The notes beneath the pieces are model-generated. The model worked only from the letters and a program-made list of their open reading frames with translations, ran no database searches and was not told the origin of the DNA. The position numbers and the translations under genes are program-made. From Mycolicibacterium frederiksbergense (lineage in GTDB: Bacteria > Actinomycetota > Actinomycetes > Mycobacteriales > Mycobacteriaceae), in the NCBI RefSeq assembly GCF_029893345.1, contig NZ_JARXVE010000005.1:186001-250000 (forward strand): a stretch of DNA of 64,000 bases, given 5' to 3'. Positions 1 through 8,463 of the stretch are shown one piece after another. The first letter of the stretch is position 1. Each line of letters opens with the position of its first letter.

Positions 1-247
1 GCTGGCAGTTCTTGCGCTGACGGCGGTTGCGTTCGTGGTCGAGTTCGACGTCGAACAGGTAGATGGTGCGGTCAAACCGCTCCAGGCGCGACAACTTTTC
101 CGAGACGTAAATGCGGAAATGGTCCGGAACCTCGACGTTTCGACCTTTGACCACAACCTCTGCGCTCGGCTCCGGGGTGACGCCGACGACCTGTTCGTCG
201 AAATCGACCACCATGGTGGGGCTTGAATCCGGGGAATGGGTTGACAT
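1..247 (-). CDS. hpf: Ribosome hibernation promoting factor, N-terminal part (3' end outside window)
   Basis: This is the first 82 codons of a long-form ribosome hibernation factor, which binds the 30S subunit and promotes 100S dimers or dormant ribosomes. The start is the ATG at 245-247, giving MSTHSPDSSP and then, after a short acidic leader, the conserved segment VVVKGRNVEVPDHFRIYVSE followed by KLSRLERFD and the basic RNRRQRK stretch typical of the S30AE fold. The order hpf, comF-like, lpqB matches Rv3241c-Rv3244c in M. tuberculosis. About 290 non-coding bases (248-538) separate it from the comF-like gene, enough for its own promoter; no specific site is claimed there. Confidence 0.9.
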   Translation of the reverse strand, partial: MSTHSPDSSPTMVVDFDEQVVGVTPEPSAEVVVKGRNVEVPDHFRIYVSEKLSRLERFDRTIYLFDVELDHERNRRQRKNCQ

Positions 248-538
248 ACTTGGCAACTCGTTTCTCTACAGTTGTCACACGCATCGTGCGTGCCGGGCTT
301 CTTCAGCGAATCGCGCGATGGGAAGAGAAAAGTTGCTCCACCCATCGGCGCAAGGTGTCAGGTACTCACCTCCTACCGTTATGCGGTGAAGTGGGCGCTG
401 TGTCGGGAGCGCCGCCGTGAGGTGTTCACGGGTGGTTGCTGCCGACGGTAGTCCGTGTTCACCGGATCGTGCCACCAATTTCAAGGACGTGTTTTCAGTT
501 CGTCACGTTGGTTTGATTCCCGGGAAATAACGGGCGCG

Positions 539-1180
539 TCAAGCATGGGCGATCGCCAGCACCGCGGAGACCTGAGCCCCGGCTGCCACCAGCATTCGCA
601 CCGATTCGGCCGCGGTCGCGCCGGTCGTGACGATGTCGTCGACGAGCACCACTTCACCTGCGATCGGGGTGACCAGCCGGACCCGTCCGGCGATGTTGCG
701 TTGCCGCGCGGTGCCCGACAACCCGACCGAGTCACGCACCCACGGCCGCAGCCGCAGCACCGGCGCGCTACGCACGCCGGGTAGTCCGACCGCGGCCGCC
801 ACGGTGATCCTGCTGACCGGGTCGCCGCCGCGGCGACGCGCTGCGGTGCGCCGGGTGGGCGCCGGGACGAGAGTCAACGGGGCACCGACGTTCCCGCCGA
901 CAATGCCCCAGGTCAGCAGCCGTTGCAGCGCGCTGTGCAGCGCGCCCGCCAGCGGCTCGATCAGGTCGGTGCGGCCATGTTCCTTGGCCGCGACGATGGC
1001 GCGCCGGCGGGCACCGGCGTGGCGGCCGAGCGCGAACACCGGGACCCCCGGATCGGTGCGCGGGGTGAACAGGTGCGGCTCATCGTCGGCGACGGTGAGT
1101 TCGGAGGCGCAGGCCGCACACCACCGGGTCGAGGGCGCCCCGCAACCACCGCACTCCAGCGGCAGGATGAGGTCGAGCAT
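539..1180 (-). CDS. ComF family phosphoribosyltransferase (Rv3242c-like)
   Basis: The 213-residue protein starts with a zinc-finger-like cysteine pattern (CGGC near residue 10, CAAC near 22) and ends with a type I phosphoribosyltransferase signature, VVLVDDIVTTGATAAES, that binds the ribose 5-phosphate part of PRPP. This is the architecture of ComF/GntX proteins. In naturally competent bacteria ComF supports DNA uptake, but its substrate in mycobacteria is not known, so no reaction is assigned. It lies 40 bases downstream of lpqB on the same strand and is probably the distal gene of the mtrA-mtrB-lpqB operon. Confidence 0.88.
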   Translation of the reverse strand: MLDLILPLECGGCGAPSTRWCAACASELTVADDEPHLFTPRTDPGVPVFALGRHAGARRRAIVAAKEHGRTDLIEPLAGALHSALQRLLTWGIVGGNVGAPLTLVPAPTRRTAARRRGGDPVSRITVAAAVGLPGVRSAPVLRLRPWVRDSVGLSGTARQRNIAGRVRLVTPIAGEVVLVDDIVTTGATAAESVRMLVAAGAQVSAVLAIAHA

Positions 1181-1220
1181 GCCGGCAGTCTGCGCGTGGG
1201 CACCGACACCGTGGCGGCTG

Positions 1221-2981
1221 TCAGCCGGGCAACACGGGTATCGAACCGGCGACCATCAGCGGGCCCACCTCGACCCACCCGGGGTTGTCCTCGCTGGCCG
1301 ACGCGGAGAGCTGCAGCACGCCGCGTGGGTCGGACACATACACCGTCGACGGGTTGGCGACCACCGTGGTCACCGGGGACAGCAGATTGCGGCTGGGCCC
1401 GTCGGAGTTCACCCCGTCGAGGTTGACGTAGGACACCGGGTGCTCGGGATCGGTTCGGCTGACCACGATGTCGTCGCCGGTACGCCAGGACAGCGACACC
1501 ACGGTGTTACCCAGGCCGAAACCGAGGCGGCGCGGGTAGGTCAGCAGGAACTGGCCCTCCGGGGTCTTTTCGACACTCGCCAAGATGACCTGTCCGCCGA
1601 TCACCATCGCCGCGCGGGTTCCGTCGCGCGACAGCTGCAGCTCGGTGATCGGACCGGGGTAACGGGTGGACACCGCCGCGACGTCGACCGGGATCCGGGC
1701 CGGCACGCCGGACGCATCGCGGATGGCGCGCACCACGTTGGTGCCGTCGACCACCACCCAGACGGCCTGGTCCAGCGACCAGCTGGGCCGGCCCAGGGTA
1801 CGGCCCTCGATCGCCTGGGCGGTGGGCCCGCCCAGCGGCCCCATCCACAGCGATGCCGCGGTCGCTTCCGGCGCGTCGGGCAACACCACCACCGACGCCG
1901 CGTCCTGACCGTTGCGCGACACCGCGGCCGACATCTGGTGCGGCGCCCAGCCGAAGGCGCCGGGCACCTTGATGGTGTTCTGCCCATCCAGCGACACCAG
2001 TGAGCCGGCCACCAGCGCGTGCAAGCCGGCCGCCGCACCCGGTACCGCGCCCGGATCGGTGGCCGCTACGTCGGAGGTTTCCCAGCCTTCGGCGAACCGA
2101 TCGTCGAGTGGGGCGCCGTCGGCGTTGATCACGTACGGCCCGCTGATACCCGCCCGGGACAGGGTCCAAATGACCTGCGCGGCAAGCAGTTGGCGGCTGT
2201 GCGGGTCGGTGGTCGACATGTTCTCCAGGTCGATGCGGGCACCGCCATAGCCGCGGCCCACCCCGGTCTTGCCGCCGTCGGCCCGGGTGACCGGACCGCG
2301 CATCCGCAGCGGCGCATCGAGCAGGTTGCGCACCGACTTGGCCATCTCCGGGCGAGGCCCGGCCACCAGTTTGGAGATCAGCTCGGTGGCCAATTGGTCG
2401 GGATCGGATACCGCGACATAGCGCGGGTCGGGCACCACCGTGGCTCCGGTCGGGTCGACGAAGTAGAGCGTGTTGCGCTTGTAGGTGGACTGAAACTGTT
2501 GCCAGTCAAGGAAAACCCCGTTGGGCAGCCGGTCGATGCGCCAGCCGTCCGAGGTTTGCACCAGTTCGATGGGACCGGGGTCGGGTAGTGCCCCCTCGGC
2601 CGTCTCGAACACGCCCATATCCGAGAGAGATCCCAGGATGTCGGCCCGCATGCTCACCGAAACCCGGTCCGATCCACGGGTTTCGATGAACACCACCCGG
2701 TCGATCAGCAGCGCGCTGCCGGCGTCGTCCCACGAGCTGGAGGCCGACTCGGTGAGGAACTGCCGCGCCGCCAGATGCCGATTGGCGGGATCCGCGGTGG
2801 CCTTGAGAAATTCGCGCAACAACACGTCGGGGGCCATGCCCGGCGTCGGCTTGGGCAGGTTCGGCGGTGCCGGCTTGTCGACCGTGCCGATCGCTTGCGG
2901 GGAGGAGGAATTCGGGATTCCTGCGCAGCCGGACACCGCAACTACCAGACCGACGATGACCAACGTCAGCAGGCGCTTCAC
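1221..2981 (-). CDS. lpqB: Lipoprotein LpqB, MtrAB accessory protein
   Basis: The 586-residue lipoprotein has a short basic start, a hydrophobic stretch and a lipobox ending VSGC with the lipidated cysteine at residue 19. Family knowledge gives a GerMN-like N-terminal domain followed by a beta-propeller-like LpqB domain, and the length fits. In mycobacteria LpqB contacts the sensor MtrB and modulates MtrA phosphorylation and cell-wall homeostasis on the outer face of the membrane. The GTG start at 2981 overlaps the mtrB stop in a GTGA arrangement (2978-2981), so translation is probably coupled. Confidence 0.96.
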   Translation of the reverse strand: MKRLLTLVIVGLVVAVSGCAGIPNSSSPQAIGTVDKPAPPNLPKPTPGMAPDVLLREFLKATADPANRHLAARQFLTESASSSWDDAGSALLIDRVVFIETRGSDRVSVSMRADILGSLSDMGVFETAEGALPDPGPIELVQTSDGWRIDRLPNGVFLDWQQFQSTYKRNTLYFVDPTGATVVPDPRYVAVSDPDQLATELISKLVAGPRPEMAKSVRNLLDAPLRMRGPVTRADGGKTGVGRGYGGARIDLENMSTTDPHSRQLLAAQVIWTLSRAGISGPYVINADGAPLDDRFAEGWETSDVAATDPGAVPGAAAGLHALVAGSLVSLDGQNTIKVPGAFGWAPHQMSAAVSRNGQDAASVVVLPDAPEATAASLWMGPLGGPTAQAIEGRTLGRPSWSLDQAVWVVVDGTNVVRAIRDASGVPARIPVDVAAVSTRYPGPITELQLSRDGTRAAMVIGGQVILASVEKTPEGQFLLTYPRRLGFGLGNTVVSLSWRTGDDIVVSRTDPEHPVSYVNLDGVNSDGPSRNLLSPVTTVVANPSTVYVSDPRGVLQLSASASEDNPGWVEVGPLMVAGSIPVLPG

Positions 2982-4645
2982 ACGCTCTCCTCTGCAGGCT
3001 CCCGGTCTGGGTTGGGTCGGCGCCGAGGTCCTTGCTGTGGCGCAACGGGTTTCAGCGGCAGCGGGCTGGCGGTCACCTTGTGGCCACGGACCAACGGCAG
3101 GGTCAGCCGGAAGCAGGCGCCCTTGCCCGGCTCACCCGAGGCTTCCAGCCGTCCCTGGTGCAACCGGGCGTCCTCGATGCTGATGGCCAGACCCAAGCCG
3201 GTGCCGCCGGAACGACGCACCCGAGATGGATCCGATCGCCAAAACCGGCTGAACACCAGCTTTTCCTCGCCGGGACGCAGCCCGACGCCGAAGTCGCGGA
3301 CCGTCACCGCGACCGTATCTTCGTCGGCGGCCATCCGGATCTGCACCGGCTTGCTCTCGGCGTGGTCGATGGCGTTGGCGATGAGGTTACGCAGGATGCG
3401 TTCCACCCGACGCGGATCCACCTCGGCGATCACCTCTTGGTCGGGCATGCCGACATCAAGCTCGATGTGGGCGTCGGCGGCGAGGTGACCGACATTGGTC
3501 AGCGCGCTCTGCACGGTGGAACGCAGATCCACCGATTCCACCGACAGTTCGGCCACGCCGGCGTCGTGGCGGGAGATCTCCAGCAGGTCGGCCAGCAGGG
3601 TCTCGAAGCGGTCGAGTTCGTTGACCATCAGTTCGGTGGACCGGCGCAGCGCCGGATCGAGATCCTCACTGTGGTCGTGGATCAGGTCGGCCGCCATGCG
3701 CACCGTGGTCAGCGGTGTGCGCAGCTCGTGGCTGACGTCAGAAGTGAAGCGGCGCTGCAGGTTGCCGAACTCTTCGAGTTGCTGGATCTGGCGCGACAGG
3801 CTTTCGGCCATGTCGTTGAACGACACCGCCAGCCGGGCCATGTCGTCCTCGCCGCGCACCGGCATCCGCTCGGTGAGGTGGCCTTCGGCGAACCGCTCGG
3901 CGATGCGCGACGCCGAGCGCACCGGCTGCACGATCTGGCGGGCCACCACCAGCGCGATCGCGGCCAGCAGACCCAGCAGCACCACCCCGCCGGTGGCCAT
4001 CGTGCCGCGCACCAACGAGATGGTGCTCGCCTCGTTGTTCAACGGAAAGATCAGATAGAGCTCAAGGTTGGGCACCGACGAGGAAGTCGGGCTGCCGACG
4101 ATCAATGCCGGCCCAGCGAACGCATCGGTCTGCACGGTGACGTACTGGTAACTGACCTGCCCGGCCTTGACGAAGTCGCGCAGGGCGCTGGGTATCTGCT
4201 GCACCGGCCCGGCGGCCGCGGCCTCGCGTGGCCCATCGCCGGGGACGATGAGCACCGCGTCGAAGGCACCGGCCAGATCCGCACGCGCGTCGGCCTTGCG
4301 GTCGATCAAGGTGTTGCGGGCCAGCTGCAGACTGCTGTCCAGCGAGCGGCTCTCCTCACCGCTGACGATGCCGCCGACGGTGACACGGGCACGCTCCACC
4401 TCCTCGGTGGCAGCCTTGACCTTGACCTCAAGGATCCGGTCGGTGATCTGGCTGGTCAGCACGAAGCCGAGCACCATGATGACGGCGAGCGAAAGCCCCA
4501 GCGTCAGCGTCACGACCCGCAATTGCAGCGAGCGGCGCCACACCAGGCTCACGGCCCTACCGAGCGTCCCCAATCCGCGCAACAGTGGGCCGGAACCTCC
4601 CCAGCGCCCACGGATGCGCCGCCTGGAGCCGAAGATCACGGCCAC
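2978..4645 (-). CDS. mtrB: Sensor histidine kinase MtrB
   Basis: The 555-residue kinase pairs with MtrA. It has a first membrane helix near residues 44-66, an extracytoplasmic sensor region, a second helix near 218-236, a HAMP linker, a dimerisation/phosphotransfer helix with the H-box FTSDVSHELRTP (phospho-accepting His306), an N box NLIANAIDHA (421-430) and G boxes DFGVG and GGTGLGLA. The C-terminal tail is proline-rich and poorly conserved. The GTG at 4645 was taken as start; a second GTG at 4639 gives the shorter MIFGSRRR start known from M. tuberculosis and cannot be excluded. The gene follows mtrA by 16 bases. Confidence 0.96.
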   Translation of the reverse strand: MAVIFGSRRRIRGRWGGSGPLLRGLGTLGRAVSLVWRRSLQLRVVTLTLGLSLAVIMVLGFVLTSQITDRILEVKVKAATEEVERARVTVGGIVSGEESRSLDSSLQLARNTLIDRKADARADLAGAFDAVLIVPGDGPREAAAAGPVQQIPSALRDFVKAGQVSYQYVTVQTDAFAGPALIVGSPTSSSVPNLELYLIFPLNNEASTISLVRGTMATGGVVLLGLLAAIALVVARQIVQPVRSASRIAERFAEGHLTERMPVRGEDDMARLAVSFNDMAESLSRQIQQLEEFGNLQRRFTSDVSHELRTPLTTVRMAADLIHDHSEDLDPALRRSTELMVNELDRFETLLADLLEISRHDAGVAELSVESVDLRSTVQSALTNVGHLAADAHIELDVGMPDQEVIAEVDPRRVERILRNLIANAIDHAESKPVQIRMAADEDTVAVTVRDFGVGLRPGEEKLVFSRFWRSDPSRVRRSGGTGLGLAISIEDARLHQGRLEASGEPGKGACFRLTLPLVRGHKVTASPLPLKPVAPQQGPRRRPNPDREPAEESV

Positions 4646-4661
4646 CGCCGTGCGGTGAATA

Positions 4662-5348
4662 TCACGGTGGTCCGGCCTTGTATCCCACTCCTCGAACGGT
4701 CAACACCACCTGCGGGTTCTCCGGGTCTTTCTCGACCTTGGCCCGCAACCGCTGGACATGCACGTTCACCAAACGGGTGTCAGCGGGGTGGCGGTATCCC
4801 CACACCTGTTCGAGCAGCACATCACGAGTAAACACCTGCCGCGGTTTGCGCGCCAACGCCACCAGCAGGTCGAACTCCAGCGGCGTCAGCGAAATCTGCT
4901 CACCCTGACGGGTCACCTTGTGGGCCGGCACATCGATCTCGACATCGTTGATCGACAGCAGCTCGGCGGGCTCGTCATCGTTGCGGCGCAGCCGCGCGCG
5001 CACCCGGGCCACCAACTCCTTGGGCTTGAACGGCTTCATCACGTAGTCGTCGGCACCGGATTCCAGGCCCAGCACCACATCGACGGTGTCCGTCTTGGCG
5101 GTCAGCATGACGATCGGCACGCCGGAGTCGGCACGCAGCACCCGGCACACATCGATACCGTTCATGCCGGGCAGCATCAGGTCCAACAGCACCAGATCGG
5201 GCCGCAGTTCCCGGACGGCGGCGAGCGCCTGGCTGCCGTCCCCGACGACCGCGGTGTCGAATCCCTCGCCACGCAACACGATGGTGAGCATCTCGGCCAG
5301 CGATGGGTCGTCGTCGACGACAAGGATCCTTTGCCTCATGGTGTCCAT
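4662..5348 (-). CDS. mtrA: Response regulator MtrA (OmpR family)
   Basis: The 228-residue regulator has the same length as M. tuberculosis MtrA and reads almost identically. The receiver domain carries the acidic cluster VVDDD, the phospho-acceptor Asp56 in DLVLLDLMLP and the MKPF lysine; the C-terminal winged helix ends in VHVQRLRAK and VLTVRGVGYKAGPP. MtrA controls cell division, cell-wall hydrolases and replication-related genes and is essential in many mycobacteria. It heads the mtrA-mtrB-lpqB-comF-like operon. The 52-base gap to tmk is the only obvious place for a proximal promoter, and transcription may also come through from tmk. Confidence 0.97.
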   Translation of the reverse strand: MDTMRQRILVVDDDPSLAEMLTIVLRGEGFDTAVVGDGSQALAAVRELRPDLVLLDLMLPGMNGIDVCRVLRADSGVPIVMLTAKTDTVDVVLGLESGADDYVMKPFKPKELVARVRARLRRNDDEPAELLSINDVEIDVPAHKVTRQGEQISLTPLEFDLLVALARKPRQVFTRDVLLEQVWGYRHPADTRLVNVHVQRLRAKVEKDPENPQVVLTVRGVGYKAGPP

Positions 5349-5400
5349 GTTGTCACCAAATCGCGATAAAACCGGGCTATCACACGCGGGTTTCTCGGCT

Positions 5401-6033
5401 TTATCTGCTGCTTAACCGCCCCGCCAGGGTGACTGGATCCACATCCGGGCCCGCGACGGCCCATCGCCCACACCAGTCGGCAGCGGCCAGCGCGGTATAG
5501 ACCTCGCTGGTGCGCTGTTGCAGGCCGCCGTCGCGTTCGTAGGCGTCCTTGGCGCGGTCGGCCTCGGTATTGGCCCGATGCTCGGCCCGCTGGGCGGCCA
5601 GCTCGGTCGGCACGTCGAGCAACAGCTGCCAGTCCGGGCGAGGCAGCTTGAGCCGGCCGTATTCGAGGTCCTGCACCCAGGTCACCACCTCGCCGTCGAT
5701 GTCCTGGTGCAGCCGGGCGGCACTGTAGGCGGCGTTGGAGGCGACGTAGCGGTCCAGGATGACGACGTCGTAGGCGGCCTGCAGGTGCTCGATCTCCTCG
5801 CGGGCACCGGCCCGGTCCAGGGCGAACAGCACGGCCATCGCGTGCACCGACTGGGCCAGGTCACCGTGCGCCCCGTGTAGGGCCTCGGCGGCCAGGTCGG
5901 CCGGCACCGAGTGGTGATAGCGCGGGAACGCCAGGCAGCCGACAGACTTGTGACTGTCCTCGAACGCCGCCCGTAGACCATTGGTCAAGGTGCGCTTACC
6001 GGCGCCGTCGACGCCTTCGATCACGATGAGCAC
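5401..6033 (-). CDS. tmk: Thymidylate kinase
   Basis: The 210-residue cytoplasmic enzyme phosphorylates dTMP to dTDP with ATP for DNA synthesis. It begins MLIVIEGVDGAGKRT, containing the P-loop GVDGAGKR at residues 7-14, and has the DRY signature in VVILDRYVASNAAYS. Length and sequence fit Rv3247c (214 residues). It sits directly upstream of mtrA on the same strand, as in M. tuberculosis. An upstream gap of 74 bases separates it from the TPR-membrane protein gene. Confidence 0.95.
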   Translation of the reverse strand: MLIVIEGVDGAGKRTLTNGLRAAFEDSHKSVGCLAFPRYHHSVPADLAAEALHGAHGDLAQSVHAMAVLFALDRAGAREEIEHLQAAYDVVILDRYVASNAAYSAARLHQDIDGEVVTWVQDLEYGRLKLPRPDWQLLLDVPTELAAQRAEHRANTEADRAKDAYERDGGLQQRTSEVYTALAAADWCGRWAVAGPDVDPVTLAGRLSSR

Positions 6034-6107
6034 GCATCGAGCGTAATTGCTGCATCGGACCCCTGTTCACTGCGGAAGCGATCGTCACGTCCTTCATCGC
6101 ATATCCC

Positions 6108-7130
6108 CTACTGACCGCTCAGCCAGCCGTACACCCTCAGACTCACGGCCCCGAATAACAGCAGCGTCCCCAAGCCACCTGTCAACGGAGTCGATCCCAC
6201 CACCACGGTGGCCACCCCGGCGACGATCGCGAACACCAGGAACAGGAGCCGGACGGCCAGAAAGGTTCGCTCACGCAGCACCGCACGCAGCGTCGGGCGC
6301 GGCACGCTGCGCACCAACCAGACGATCACCGCAACCAACCCGAGCGTCAGCACGGCGGTGAAAATCCTTGGGACCAAGGTCGATTGGGAATCTCCGTGCA
6401 TGGCCGTCACGGCGATCAACGCAACGGCCAAAAATATGACGCACGCCGTGGAGAGCCCCAGTACCCGATTCAGCACCACCCCGATGTTGCGCCGGGCCAA
6501 GTCGCCAAGTTCCGGATCCAGCCGGCCCGCCCCGAGAAATCCACTGATCGCCCTCGTCAACTTGCCCCACCGCAGCCGGTTAACCGCCAGGTTGTGTACT
6601 GCCACCGCGTGGTCGGGATCCAACCGTAAAGCTTCGTGATAGTTGTCCTCGGCGGCGGTGAAACTCCGCAACACGCGGTGGATGTCGCCCCGCAGCACCA
6701 GCGAGCTCGCCGACTCCGGATACAAACGCAGCGCTTCGTCGACCACGTCGAGCGCTTCGCGCGAACGCCCGGACTCGTGCAACAGACAGGCGTAGGTGTA
6801 ATGCACGGAATGGAGATTCGGATGCTCCGTCACTGCCTTCCACGCCATCCACAGCCCTTCCTGCTGCCGTCCCTGTCCGTGTAATGCGAGGGCGTACACA
6901 CGCATCACGTGTTCGTCGTCGGGAGCAGCGGCCAGCGCTGAATAAGCGGCCTGGGCCGCACCCCAGTAGTCGTCCAGCCCCAGGCACGCGCGGGCATACT
7001 GTGCAAGGAGTCCGGCATCGTTGGGGTCTTCGGCCAGCGCCGACTGCAACACTTCGGCAGCACGCCGGTAATTCCCGGTATCGAGATACGCCTCGGCGAC
7101 ATCACCCGGGCCCCCGGCCGCCGATGTCAC
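6108..7130 (-). CDS. TPR-repeat membrane protein paired with AAA+ ATPase
   Basis: The 340-residue protein has an N-terminal half made of tetratricopeptide repeats (about residues 10-210, with repeated helix pairs such as YRRAAEVLQSALAEDPND and YHEALRLDPDHAVAVHNLAV). Its C-terminal part has four hydrophobic segments, near VLGLSTACVIFLAVALIAV, FTAVLTLGLVAVIVWLV, VRLLFLVFAIVAGVATVVV and LGTLLLFGAVSLRVYGWL. A cytoplasmic TPR scaffold anchored in the membrane is the simplest reading. Its ATG overlaps the stop of the upstream AAA+ gene (ATGA at 7127-7130), so the two are translated together. The pair is not found between tmk and sahH in M. tuberculosis. Function unknown. Confidence 0.85.
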   Translation of the reverse strand: MTSAAGGPGDVAEAYLDTGNYRRAAEVLQSALAEDPNDAGLLAQYARACLGLDDYWGAAQAAYSALAAAPDDEHVMRVYALALHGQGRQQEGLWMAWKAVTEHPNLHSVHYTYACLLHESGRSREALDVVDEALRLYPESASSLVLRGDIHRVLRSFTAAEDNYHEALRLDPDHAVAVHNLAVNRLRWGKLTRAISGFLGAGRLDPELGDLARRNIGVVLNRVLGLSTACVIFLAVALIAVTAMHGDSQSTLVPRIFTAVLTLGLVAVIVWLVRSVPRPTLRAVLRERTFLAVRLLFLVFAIVAGVATVVVGSTPLTGGLGTLLLFGAVSLRVYGWLSGQ

Positions 7131-8374
7131 CGAAGTTTGTTCCGCCGCAGGTACTTTGCGAGCTCGTCGTAGGTCCCGTCGCGGTTGCTGAACTCCACCA
7201 CATTGCGCGCGGTGTCAAACCACGGCCCGGTGGATGGCCTGATCTGCGCCAGCGCGTCGTCGATATCAGCCATCCGAACGGGCCGGACCTGACCGCTACG
7301 CAAGGATTCCGCCATCGCCAACTGGGTTGCGGTATCGCAGACGTGGGCCAGATCGGCCCCGGAGAAGCCCTCAGTGCGCTTGGCCACCGAGGCCAGGTTG
7401 ATGCCCTCCACCGGACGATCCTGCAGGTGCAGCTTCATGATCGCCGCACGCGCATCTGCATCGGGCAACGAAACAAAGATCATCCGGTCGAACCGGCCGG
7501 GCCGGCGCAGCGCGGCGTCGACGTCCCAAGGCGCGTTGGTTGCACCCAGCACGTAGACGCCATCGTTGTTCGACGTGGCCGAATCGAATTCCTCCAGAAG
7601 CGCGTTGACGACAGTGCGTAACCCGGCCGAGCCGCTCAACGCCGAACGGCGGTGGCCGAGCGCATCCACCTCGTCGAAAAACAGCACGCAGGGCGCGTTG
7701 CGACGCGCATTGTCGAAGATCGCCCGGATGCTGTGTTCGCTCTCGCCGAGCCAGCGCGACAACACATCGGCAATCCCGACCTGATAGAAATTCGCCCCCA
7801 GCTCGCCGGAAACCGCCTTGGCGATGAACGACTTTCCGCATCCGGGCGGGCCGTAGAGCAGCAGCCCACCACGCGCGGACACCTTGAAGGCCTTCATCAG
7901 TTCGGGGTTGCGGATGGGACCCAGCAGCGACAGCTCGAGCTGCTTCTTGACATCGGTCATTCCGGCGATGTCGGTGAGCCGGATGGATGTGGTTTGCACC
8001 GCGTCGAAGTCGTTCTCGTTGACGGCTTCGGCGGATTCGTCGACGAATGCGGGTTTGATGATGTCGGCGACCTGCTTCTCGGCGGCCGTCCAGTCGAATG
8101 CCCGCGGCGATTCGGTTTGGCCCGTGGGCACCGTCGGCTCCGTGGGCGCGGTGGGCATAGTGCCGCCCGCCAGCCCGGCGCTGCACTGCTGCAACAACAC
8201 CAGCGCACCAGCGTGGCCGGCATCCGCGGCCAGCACCGCACTGCAGTGCGCCAACGCCTCGGCGTACCGTTTCCGCTCGACCAACAGGGTGGCCAGGTGC
8301 ACCCGCAATTCGGCCAGGTCCGGACTGCGTTCGACCGCCGCAGTCAACTCCTCGATCACGGCATCCTCAGCCAT
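7127..8374 (-). CDS. AAA+ ATPase with N-terminal TPR-like region
   Basis: The 415-residue protein starts with a TPR-like helical region (about 1-65), then a Pro/Thr linker and one AAA+ module. Walker A is GPPGCGKS near residues 175-182, Walker B is VLFFDE near 230-235, and the second region of homology with the arginine-finger pattern LRRPGRFDR follows. The C-terminal lid contains GFSGADLAHVC. This is the CDC48/FtsH-type classic clade, as in SpoVK-like single-AAA proteins. The ATG at 8374 was chosen because it follows a G-rich stretch; an in-frame GTG at 8380 would add two residues. It forms an operon with the downstream TPR-membrane gene, which suggests that one is the docking partner of the other. 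Confidence 0.88.
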   Translation of the reverse strand: MAEDAVIEELTAAVERSPDLAELRVHLATLLVERKRYAEALAHCSAVLAADAGHAGALVLLQQCSAGLAGGTMPTAPTEPTVPTGQTESPRAFDWTAAEKQVADIIKPAFVDESAEAVNENDFDAVQTTSIRLTDIAGMTDVKKQLELSLLGPIRNPELMKAFKVSARGGLLLYGPPGCGKSFIAKAVSGELGANFYQVGIADVLSRWLGESEHSIRAIFDNARRNAPCVLFFDEVDALGHRRSALSGSAGLRTVVNALLEEFDSATSNNDGVYVLGATNAPWDVDAALRRPGRFDRMIFVSLPDADARAAIMKLHLQDRPVEGINLASVAKRTEGFSGADLAHVCDTATQLAMAESLRSGQVRPVRMADIDDALAQIRPSTGPWFDTARNVVEFSNRDGTYDELAKYLRRNKLR

Positions 8375-8463
8375 TGGCACCCCCCGTTGTTCGCTCGCCC
8401 GATCCTATCCGGCCGAGCGCGCCCCGCTGGGCGTTCTTTGCGGCGGGCTCCGGACCGCCGACG

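Noticed and set aside
3032..4831. A 599-codon plus-strand frame over mtrB
   Set aside because: Antisense shadow of a kinase gene with clear motifs; composition is not protein-like.
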